Below, piece by piece: positions 56,847 through 64,000 of a stretch of DNA of 64,000 bases (the stretch's first letter is position 1; each line of letters opens with the position of its first letter). The position numbers and the translations under genes were made by a program. Source of the stretch: Verrucomicrobiia bacterium (GTDB lineage: Bacteria > Verrucomicrobiota > Verrucomicrobiia > Limisphaerales > Pedosphaeraceae); the NCBI GenBank assembly GCA_036268055.1, contig DATAUW010000017.1, positions 124,001 through 188,000 of the forward strand, read 5' to 3'. A model generated the notes under the pieces. The model was given only the letters and a program-made list of their open reading frames with translations, ran no database searches and was not told the origin of the DNA.

Positions 56847-57971
56847 TTAAACACTGGCCGCCCGTTTAAGACGATCCGCGATGGCTTCCCATTCATGGGT
56901 TTCGGGCAAGGCTTCCACCAAAATCAATTCGGCACCGTGGGCATCGCATTCGTGCAACTCGCCGTAGATGGCGCGGGCAAACGCCTCGGCATCGTGCGGG
57001 ATCACACTCACGCGGCCCAAGCCTTCGCCAGATGGAATGACCGTATGGGCAATGAGGTGGACACTTGCGCGGGGGACGGCGCGGCGGAAGATCTGGGCGT
57101 CGAGATCATTTATATCGTGCCACGATATGATTTCGAGTTTCGCGCGCGGGGAATAATGCTTGGGCAACTGGCCGGGGCTGCGCAAAGTTTGCGAGACGGA
57201 GGGGGCAGCGCCGGTGATCGCCCAGCCGGAGCCATGCAGTGCGGCGCGGAGGGATTCGCCGTGGATGATGCCGGGTCGCAAGACGCGGGCGGGATTCGCG
57301 GTGAGGTCCACGACGGTGGACTCGATGCCGACTTGCGACTGGCCGCCGTCAACGATGAGGCGAATCTTTTTGCCGAGGCCCTTGCTGACATGCGCGGCGT
57401 TCGTGGGGGAAATTTGATTGGACGGATTGGCGCTGGGGGCGGCGAGGGGAAATCCGCATTCGCGAATGACGGCTTGAATAAAGGGATGGCTGGGCCAGCG
57501 GATGCCGACGGTCTCGCCGGCGGCGGTGACGATGTCGGGAATTTCGGGCGAGCGCGGCAACACGAGCGTGAGCGGTCCCGGCCAGAAGGCGCGCGCGAGT
57601 GAATCGGCGGCGGCGGGCCATTCGGCGGCGCAGCGTCGCGCCCAATCGTGGCTGGCGACGTGGACGATGATGGGATTGTGCGCGGGACGGCCCTTGATTT
57701 CGTAAATGCGGGCAACGGCGCGGGCGTCGAGGGCATTGGCGGCGAGGCCATAGACGGTTTCGGTGGGGAGGGCAACGACTTCGCCGGCGCGCAATAATTC
57801 CGCCGCGCGCGCGACCGCCGCGCGAAACAATGCGGCGGTGTGCGTGGACAAAATTTCCGCGGACGAATCAGAAGCGTTCGACGCCATGGGAATCAGACTG
57901 CGGAATTTTTCGCGCGCGGGCAATTCTTTGGTTGGCGCGGCAAAAGGGCGGGAGGTTGCGAGAGCGGGCAT
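56847..57971 (-). CDS. tsaC: Threonylcarbamoyl-AMP synthase
   Basis: 374 residues. It makes threonylcarbamoyl-AMP from threonine, bicarbonate and ATP for the t6A37 modification of tRNAs reading ANN codons. The YrdC domain (about 50-235) shows VALPTETVYGLAANALD, KGRPAHNPIIVHV, WPGPLTLVLPR and PSANPSNQISPT. A C-terminal Sua5 domain (about 255-370, beginning SPGQLPKHYSPRAKLEII) is present, so it is the long Sua5 type. The ATG at 57971 lies 5 nt after the previous stop; a second at 57887 removes an N-terminal extension and may be the real start. Confidence 0.92.
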   Translation of the reverse strand: MPALATSRPFAAPTKELPAREKFRSLIPMASNASDSSAEILSTHTAALFRAAVARAAELLRAGEVVALPTETVYGLAANALDARAVARIYEIKGRPAHNPIIVHVASHDWARRCAAEWPAAADSLARAFWPGPLTLVLPRSPEIPDIVTAAGETVGIRWPSHPFIQAVIRECGFPLAAPSANPSNQISPTNAAHVSKGLGKKIRLIVDGGQSQVGIESTVVDLTANPARVLRPGIIHGESLRAALHGSGWAITGAAPSVSQTLRSPGQLPKHYSPRAKLEIISWHDINDLDAQIFRRAVPRASVHLIAHTVIPSGEGLGRVSVIPHDAEAFARAIYGELHECDAHGAELILVEALPETHEWEAIADRLKRAASV

Positions 57972-57975
57972 CGTT

Positions 57976-58392
57976 TCATTTCCCGGCCGAGGCGGTGTCG
58001 GGCGGGTAATTATATTTGTTGCGCATGATCGTGTGACGCTCGGCTTCGAGTTCCTGCAATTTCTCGTTTTGTTCCGGCGTCAACTGGGAGCGGATTTGGG
58101 CGTGAAGATTATCCACGGCCACAGTGCAGCGCTCCAAACATTGAAGATGGGTGGCTTCGAGTTCCTCGCTGGCTTTTTTTATGAGTGGTTCAAATTTTGC
58201 GCGCTGTTCCGGGGTGAGATTGAGCGCCTGCAACCGGCGGGTCATGAGTTTTTGGATCTCCTCGGTGCGACCGATCTTCAAGGTTTGCGTGGCGGCATTG
58301 GTGCGGGTCATCACCGCGGCGCCGGTGATGACGCCAGCGATGAACAGGATGGCAAGATAGGCGATGATCCGCCAGCGCGTGAGGCCGTTCAT
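57976..58392 (-). CDS. Spy/CpxP-like periplasmic helical protein
   Basis: 138 residues from ATG at 58392, the start that leaves an N-terminal membrane segment (WRIIAYLAILFIAGVITGAA). The rest is helical and charged with two LTPEQ motifs (LNLTPEQRAKFEPLI and QLTPEQNEKLQELE), characteristic of the Spy/CpxP/ZraP (LTxxQ) family of envelope-stress chaperones and metal sensors. It is the last gene of the ECF operon, joined by a 4-bp overlap to the small membrane protein. It may act as the periplasmic sensor or as a chaperone under control of the sigma factor; this role is inferred. Confidence 0.82.
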   Translation of the reverse strand: MNGLTRWRIIAYLAILFIAGVITGAAVMTRTNAATQTLKIGRTEEIQKLMTRRLQALNLTPEQRAKFEPLIKKASEELEATHLQCLERCTVAVDNLHAQIRSQLTPEQNEKLQELEAERHTIMRNKYNYPPDTASAGK

Positions 58393-58679
58393 GGCTCGAC
58401 CCCCATGCCCATGGCGGACTCGGCAACGGCTAATTCGGCTCCGGAGCGATTGGGGTGCTGCAAATTCCAGGCCACGGTAAGCAGGGCGATGGCGAAGCCG
58501 CACAACGCCGCGCGGCGAAACCACGCCACGAGATATTGCGCGCCGTCATTTTGCGCCAGGCCGCGCCAGGCGCCGAGCACGCGGGCCTCGACGGCAAATC
58601 TCGCCGCGCCGGGGGCGGGAGTGGATGCGGCGGCGGCGGCTTTGAACAGGCGATTTAATGGTTCGTCGGGTTGTTTCAT
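58389..58679 (-). CDS. Small membrane protein, candidate anti-sigma factor
   Basis: 96 residues: an Ala/Pro-rich basic N-terminus of about 50 residues, one membrane segment (AALCGFAIALLTVAWNL, about 57-73) and a short outer tail. Both ends overlap neighbours by ATGA: the sigma factor before it and the Spy-like gene after it. That position is where anti-sigma factors sit in ECF operons. It has no zinc-type HxxxCxxC motif and the cytoplasmic part is short, so it would be an atypical regulator. Family not recognised. Confidence 0.72.
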   Translation of the reverse strand: MKQPDEPLNRLFKAAAAASTPAPGAARFAVEARVLGAWRGLAQNDGAQYLVAWFRRAALCGFAIALLTVAWNLQHPNRSGAELAVAESAMGMGVEP

Positions 58680-59263
58680 AATTTCTCCTCTTTGATCAAT
58701 GACTGATATAACTTCCGCAATTTACCGCGCGCGCGAAAGGCCCGCACCTTGATCACCGCCTGGCTCCAGCCGGTGATCTGGCGCACTTCTTCGATGGTGC
58801 GGCCTTCGAGATTCATGAGACTGATGACGAGCCGGTCTTTGGGCTTTAGCTGGCTGAGCATTTTTTCGACAAGTTCGCGCGAGGCTAAATTGCGGTCGGG
58901 CCGGATGTCTTCATCAGTAGCGGCCAGCCAATCCATCACTTCGACTTGTTCCTCGCTCAGGTCGGCCCAGCGAAGTTCGGGGCGGACTTTTTCGGAGCGG
59001 AGGGCTTTGATGCAGGTGTTCACGGCAATGCGCGAGACCCAATGCTCAAGCGGAGCTTTGCCGGAGTATTGATCGAGATTGGCGAACACTTTCATAAAAA
59101 CGGTTTGGGTCAGGTCGTCCTCACTCATTCGGCGCGGCAAGTGTGAACGGACCACTTTGATCACCAGCGGATACAAATGATGAAACAACAGGCGCGCGGC
59201 TTCTTCATCCCGCTGCCGGACCCGCGCAAGGCAGGCTGGCATATCAAAAACCGACTCGGACAT
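58676..59263 (-). CDS. ECF sigma factor
   Basis: 195 residues. Region 2 (about 20-95: SEDDLTQTVFMKVFANLDQY, WVSRIAVNTC) and region 4 (about 135-190: LKPKDRLVISLMNLEGRTIE, TGWSQAVIKVRAFRARGKLR) of extracytoplasmic-function sigma factors are clear, with the linker around WADLSEEQVEVMDWL. It directs RNA polymerase to a small regulon, usually including its own operon. It leads three overlapping genes with the small membrane protein and Spy-like protein. The 560 bp upstream probably hold its promoter, but no -35 GGAAC-like site was identified with confidence. Confidence 0.93.
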   Translation of the reverse strand: MSESVFDMPACLARVRQRDEEAARLLFHHLYPLVIKVVRSHLPRRMSEDDLTQTVFMKVFANLDQYSGKAPLEHWVSRIAVNTCIKALRSEKVRPELRWADLSEEQVEVMDWLAATDEDIRPDRNLASRELVEKMLSQLKPKDRLVISLMNLEGRTIEEVRQITGWSQAVIKVRAFRARGKLRKLYQSLIKEEKL

Positions 59264-59820
59264 ACCTTATATTGCGGGAATCCCGAACGTGCGACAGCTT
59301 TTATTTTTAGTGACCGGTTGCGGCGGGAAAGGTTACTGGAAGTATTTGGGAGAAGGGGATTATTTGGGAGGGCGACGTCGGGATTTTTTACGAATGAGAA
59401 AGAGTGCGAAACGAGAGGGTGTTTGGCCCGTGTCTATTGGCCTTTTTGAATAAAAAATGAATCGGAGAGGAATATGAAAAACATTTCAGCTTATAAAAAC
59501 GTCGGATTCATTTACGGTTTGGGAAATATCTAATTTAAAGTATAAGCTGATTTTAATTTGTAAATATTTTAACATAAATGACTTGCATTGCTCGTGGCAA
59601 ATTGCGATAAAAATGGTGTAAAAAATGCTGCAAATAAGGGTCATTCCAGATAGAAGCGGTGTTTAGGCGTACCATTTGAAAGCGGAGCGGGAACAGAAGA
59701 TTTAGGCCTTGTTTTTCGGGATTTGTTGGGTTTATTAACGATAACGTGGTTGAATTGTTGGGTGATTTGGCAAATTTTCGAGTCGTTTGGAAGGAAATTG
59801 CAGGCATACATAAACTGATT
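59264..59820. other. AT-rich intergenic region between ECF operon and sorting-tail gene
   Basis: About 560 bp, clearly lower in GC than the rest of the window after 59440. It must contain the promoters of the divergent ECF operon and the gene at 59821. Apart from one very short open frame with a good ribosome binding site (59474-59533, listed separately) nothing gene-like was seen. Confidence 0.5.
59474..59533 (+). CDS. Possible very small ORF (19 codons)
   Basis: ATG at 59474 is preceded by GGAGAGG (59464-59470), and the 19-residue peptide MKNISAYKNVGFIYGLGNI ends at TAA 59531-59533. It resembles the first part of a signal-type leader or a leader peptide. It lies in an otherwise empty AT-rich region 290 bp before the sorting-tail gene. 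Ribosome binding site quality is the only support. Confidence 0.25.
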   Translation: MKNISAYKNVGFIYGLGNI

Positions 59821-60405
59821 ATGAAACTGTCACTCCAATTAAAGATTGCGGCTCTTATCATCATTGGAACGGCGTCATCGCTTATGGGATCTGGAGTACC
59901 GGTGACTCCGCTGGATTTTGAATTTCAATGGCAGGATAGCAGCGGTATGTTTTCGCCGACATATCTGTATATCACAGCGGCTTTGGGTATTGCCACTGAT
60001 CCAACTAGCGCGATCACCGATTTTCAAATCACCACTCCCAATGGAGTATGGACTCCCGGCGTTTATACGCCGAATGTTGGAGCGCCCAGGTTTTCCGTGA
60101 CATGGATTGCGGGCTCGACGCTCACGGTTTCTGGAAGCGCGGCGGCTCCGGTGCTGACTTTTTCCGCTGGCGGCGATATTTTGACGACCGGGGGAAATTT
60201 TCCGAGCACGGTAACTCTCCAGACCGGCTCCATCTCGACTACTTTTACTCCGGTCGTGAATGACGTTAACGCCTCAATGACTGGTTCATGGATGCCGGTG
60301 CTGGACGATGATGTGGCTCCGGATGCGGCAAGTTCCCTCGGTCTGCTCGCCTTTGCGGGAATCGGGTTGATGGCTGCTCGTCGCATGACGGGTGCAAAGG
60401 CTTGA
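59821..60405 (+). CDS. Exported protein with VPDSG-like C-terminal sorting tail
   Basis: 194 residues from ATG at 59821 (an in-frame GTG-type extension upstream is not needed). The signal peptide MKLSLQLKIAALIIIGTASS is followed by a beta-rich Thr/Ser body, then the tail VAPDAASSLGLLAFAGIGLM and AARRM. The motif PD-x4-LGLL, hydrophobic helix and basic end match the protein at 25660, pointing to the same exosortase-like handling. No further domain is recognised. A cluster of hairpin repeats follows the stop. Confidence 0.78.
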   Translation: MKLSLQLKIAALIIIGTASSLMGSGVPVTPLDFEFQWQDSSGMFSPTYLYITAALGIATDPTSAITDFQITTPNGVWTPGVYTPNVGAPRFSVTWIAGSTLTVSGSAAAPVLTFSAGGDILTTGGNFPSTVTLQTGSISTTFTPVVNDVNASMTGSWMPVLDDDVAPDAASSLGLLAFAGIGLMAARRMTGAKA

Positions 60406-60566
60406 TTCTCTTTCGCGGGTTATGACGGCGTTCCCGCCCGACAGTCCGGTAAAGAAGATGCGCACTTCCATCTGGCCGCAGCCGCGCCGCCAGAGTGCCG
60501 CAGTAACGACCGAACTTAGTTCACAACTTTAGTGGTGAGGGTCTTCGTTCCGTTCCATCAAGTCAG

Positions 60567-60652
60567 TCCCGACAGCAACGAAAGAAGTATTTCTGAATCA
60601 TCCAGACTTACGCCGCGTTCGTCTTCATCAAATTCTTTCGTTGCTAGCGGGA
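60567..60652. repeat. Imperfect inverted repeat, 20-bp arms
   Basis: Arms 60567-60586 (TCCCGACAGCAACGAAAGAA) and 60633-60652 (TTCTTTCGTTGCTAGCGGGA) match at 18 of 20 positions, with 46 bp between. The similarity extends outward (ATCAAGT/ACTTGA). No gene; part of a wider structured spacer. Confidence 0.7.
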
Positions 60653-60673
60653 CTTGAATCAGAAGCAAACTAA

Positions 60674-60815
60674 AACCCAGCCATAAATGGCTGGGTTAAG
60701 TTCGGTCGTCCCTGCGGGACTTCGGACGGCGGAGCGGCAACTCCGCCCGCTTAATAGCTCGCTCACCCAACCACCATCGGCGAGGGCGCCGATGGCAGCA
60801 CGCGAGGGCGCGTGC
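60674..60815. repeat. Run of five consecutive hairpins
   Basis: In 142 bp five perfect stems follow each other: AACCCAGCCA/TGGCTGGGTT (60674-60697), GTCCC/GGGAC (60708-60720), GGCGGAG/CTCCGCC (60728-60747), CCATCGGCG/CGCCGATGG (60774-60795) and GCACGCG/CGCGTGC (60798-60815). The last two have identical AGGG loops. The core around 60715-60738 recurs at 53524-53547. It may be a repeat cluster or a structured RNA. Confidence 0.65.
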
Positions 60816-60974
60816 GCTCCCCGGACAAGACTGACTATCATACCCCTTGGGCGCGTGGACGCAATTTTGAGAACGATAACAAGGTGTACACCGCAATCTC
60901 TCCCGCCCCTATTTGCAACTTGAAAGTCGCTGCCGCTCGTAGCACCTTTAGTGGGTAAAGCTCGTGAGGTGACT

Positions 60975-61580
60975 ATGAAACATTTTCTTGTTTTCGCGGC
61001 GGCATGGTTGATGGCCGTCAACGGTGCGTTTGGCAGCGCCGAATTGGTCAAGCAAAAGGCGCAGCATATCCGCGACGTCAATAATCAGCAGCAGGGAGTC
61101 GTCACGCAGCCGCCGAATGCGCCCTCGGCTTCTTCGCCCGGCACGCCTTCCGCTTCGCCGGGGATGAGTTCGGCGCAACAGGCATTGGTGGATCGGCTTG
61201 AAACGGACTTGAGCGCCATCAAGGCGGGTTCCACGGTGACCGATCACGAACGGACGGGTTTGCAGTTGGACATGGCCTCGCTCGCCAAGGGCGCGACCCA
61301 GCCGACGAAGGCCGAGCTTGCGAAATTATCCACCGATCTTTCTTCCGCACTTGCGGAAAAAGCCGTGGCCGAGCGCGACATGGGCCAGCTTTCCAAGGCG
61401 ATCAACATCGTCGTAAATTCCGCGCCCTTGACGCCGACGCGCGCGCAAAGTTACGTGACTGCCGCGCAAACCATTCTCAAGAACAGCGGTGTAAGCGAGA
61501 CGAACAGCGACATGATCGGAACCGACCTCAAGGCGATCCTCACGGAAATCCAAAAGGGCAAATCAAAGTTGTTTCAGTAA
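60975..61580 (+). CDS. Exported helical protein of unknown function
   Basis: 201 residues from ATG at 60975 with GAGGTGA (60963-60969) at good spacing; an upstream in-frame start at 60951 is less likely. A signal peptide (MKHFLVFAAAWLMAVNGAFG) is followed by a Pro/Ser-rich linker (about 45-65) and a long helical region rich in Ala, Lys and Asp (ALVDRLETDLSAIKAGSTVT, AEKAVAERDMGQLSKAINIV), possibly coiled-coil. No known domain is recognised. It is likely periplasmic. It sits between the hairpin cluster and repeat copy 3. Confidence 0.75.
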   Translation: MKHFLVFAAAWLMAVNGAFGSAELVKQKAQHIRDVNNQQQGVVTQPPNAPSASSPGTPSASPGMSSAQQALVDRLETDLSAIKAGSTVTDHERTGLQLDMASLAKGATQPTKAELAKLSTDLSSALAEKAVAERDMGQLSKAINIVVNSAPLTPTRAQSYVTAAQTILKNSGVSETNSDMIGTDLKAILTEIQKGKSKLFQ

Positions 61581-61607
61581 GAGATTTGCAGGCGCATTCC
61601 ATCCTGA

Positions 61608-61728
61608 TGGAGCGCAGGTCTGCGACCGGCAGCTGTGTGTGAAGAAGATTGCCGTTCAAGGCTGAGCCGAGGGCGGCTTGACCTTGTGGATCTTGCTGCG
61701 GGTCATAGACCCGCGGTCCGCACGGAAG
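61608..61728. repeat. Palindromic repeat, copy 3 (inverted orientation)
   Basis: The right arm (61693-61720) is identical to copies 1 and 2; the left arm (61608-61635) is degraded to 20 of 28 matches. The centre matches copy 2 only when reverse-complemented (GGCTCAGCCTTGAACGGCAA), so this copy lies in the opposite orientation. It fills the gap between the convergent helical-protein gene and gap. Confidence 0.8.
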
Positions 61729-61836
61729 AGTGATCGCGTGCGTTGGGATGATTCGTACGATTCTCATCTGCCTCCACTAAATGAAATAAAAAACGGCGAT
61801 CCGTTGCCGGACCGCCGTGCGAAAAAGTTCGATGGA

Positions 61837-63198
<1,362 letters not shown>

Positions 63199-64000
63199 TT
63201 AAAACTTCAGCATCTCCGAACGTCGCAACGCCAGGAAATGCAAACACACTCGCGTCACTGGCCGTTTATAAATTCGCCCTAAAGCCTGCGTGTACAACTT
63301 CAGTTGCAATTCGTATGTCTTCACCCGCGCCGGCAGTTCCGCCGCCGTCAATTCATCCGTCTTGAAATCCACCAGCCAGATTTCTTCCGGCAAAATCACC
63401 GCCAAATCCGCGACGCCCTGCACCACCACAAATTCACCTTCGGGCAATTCTCCATCCATCGCACTCCGCAATTCCCCCGGCGAAAACCGCGCCGTAAACG
63501 CCAACTCCCGCCAAACCCTCCCATAGCAGGGCGGTGCTGCCGCGCCGCCGTCCGCACTCTGCGACAGCATTTTGTTTTCCACCGCCCGAATATCTTTCCC
63601 CATCTCCGATTGCCAAAACGCCGACAACGCATCGAAATCCAGCGCCGCAATTTCTTCCGCCGACAAAACTTCCTCCAGCCCCATTCGCCGCGCCTCCGCC
63701 CGCAAGCCAATCAATGAACCCACTTCCGCGAGCGACGCGAATTCTAAAAACGTGTGATGCGCCGTGCCGATTTCCGATGCCGACAACTTGCTTTTTTTCG
63801 CCCCCGATTTTCGCCCGCGAATCTTGAATGGAAACAGCGGTTCCGCCTCATCCGCATCCTCCTCTTCCTGCTGCCGCCGCAATGCGGACACCGACGTCTT
63901 CGCCGCCCGCATCGTCGCCGCTTCATGCGGATATTTCCAGGTCAGCCGCGCCCGCAAATCCGTCCACGCCGTCCCGGCCACCGCTTCCGCCTTTTCCTCC
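63199..64000 (-). CDS. AddA/UvrD-like helicase-nuclease, C-terminal part (cut by window end)
   Basis: About 267 residues are visible; the frame is open to the window edge, so this is the end of a longer protein. KLSASEIGTAHHTFLEF corresponds to the start of the nuclease domain of AddA-type proteins. GVADLAVILPEE and VDFKTDEL provide the Asp and D-x-K of a PD-(D/E)xK nuclease, followed by YELQLKLYTQALGRIYKRPV, the QxxxY region. AddA works with AddB to process double-strand breaks. The helicase domains would lie beyond the window, so full identity is inferred. Confidence 0.83.
   Translation of the reverse strand, partial: EEKAEAVAGTAWTDLRARLTWKYPHEAATMRAAKTSVSALRRQQEEEDADEAEPLFPFKIRGRKSGAKKSKLSASEIGTAHHTFLEFASLAEVGSLIGLRAEARRMGLEEVLSAEEIAALDFDALSAFWQSEMGKDIRAVENKMLSQSADGGAAAPPCYGRVWRELAFTARFSPGELRSAMDGELPEGEFVVVQGVADLAVILPEEIWLVDFKTDELTAAELPARVKTYELQLKLYTQALGRIYKRPVTRVCLHFLALRRSEMLKF

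Overview
This 64 kb window looks like chromosomal DNA from a free-living, Gram-negative, heterotrophic bacterium of the Verrucomicrobiota, most likely a soil or sediment member of the Pedosphaera/Limisphaerales group. That is an inference from gene content: a DUF1501 gene next to a PSCyt1/DUF1549/DUF1553 gene, three pseudopilin-like proteins with a C-terminal H-x9-DG signature, proteins with a VPDSG-like C-terminal sorting tail, several very large Ig/LamG/beta-helix exported proteins, and futalosine-type menaquinone genes. No rRNA, tRNA, CRISPR array, prophage or transposase gene was seen.

Layout. 0-8.4 kb: end of a fucose-isomerase-like gene, a membrane M48 peptidase, an FHA/zinc protein, GTP-type PEP carboxykinase, a family 9 glycosyltransferase, and a UbiD decarboxylase overlapping a membrane-bound hydrolase. 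8.4-11.4 kb: two pseudopilin-like genes and a membrane-anchored unknown. 11.5-18.6 kb: mqnE-mqnA, glutamate dehydrogenase, and a tight set queE / class III aminotransferase / rsmA / Nudix. 18.6-26.3 kb: three exported proteins, including an astacin-type protease fused to a beta-helix, plus a VOC protein and a YgjP-type peptidase. 26.7-34.6 kb: cytosine deaminase, leuB, the DUF1501/DUF1553 pair and a HEAT-repeat protein. 34.8-53.4 kb: an MFS transporter and a surface-polysaccharide region with two GT-C/YfhO-like membrane proteins, a five-gene CDP-sugar operon (rfbF, rfbG, C-methyltransferase, 3,5-epimerase, SDR), two GT2 enzymes and a methyltransferase, interrupted by a third pseudopilin and a LamG/Ig/cohesin/dockerin protein. 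53.6-64 kb: hflX, a lone TolC-type protein, tsaC/sua5, an ECF sigma operon, a second sorting-tail protein, an exported helical protein, gap and the end of an AddA-like nuclease/helicase.

How it fits together. The CDP-sugar operon plus the glycosyltransferases probably build a branched deoxysugar into a surface glycan. The exported proteins share C-terminal modules (an R-[FY]-YR ending, or a PD-x4-LGLL tail), suggesting common routes to the surface. mqnE-mqnA and the UbiD-family gene fit one menaquinone pathway. pckG, gap and leuB are central metabolism.

The least explained parts are non-coding: a three-copy family of about 113-bp elements with 28-bp inverted ends, a 183-bp MITE-like palindrome that supplies the stop codon of the astacin gene, and a run of five consecutive hairpins near 60.7 kb that shares a 24-bp core with a second spacer at 53.5 kb. 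No clear new enzymatic or defence system was found; the C-methylated CDP-sugar operon, the chimeric surface proteins and the palindromic repeat families are the best leads.
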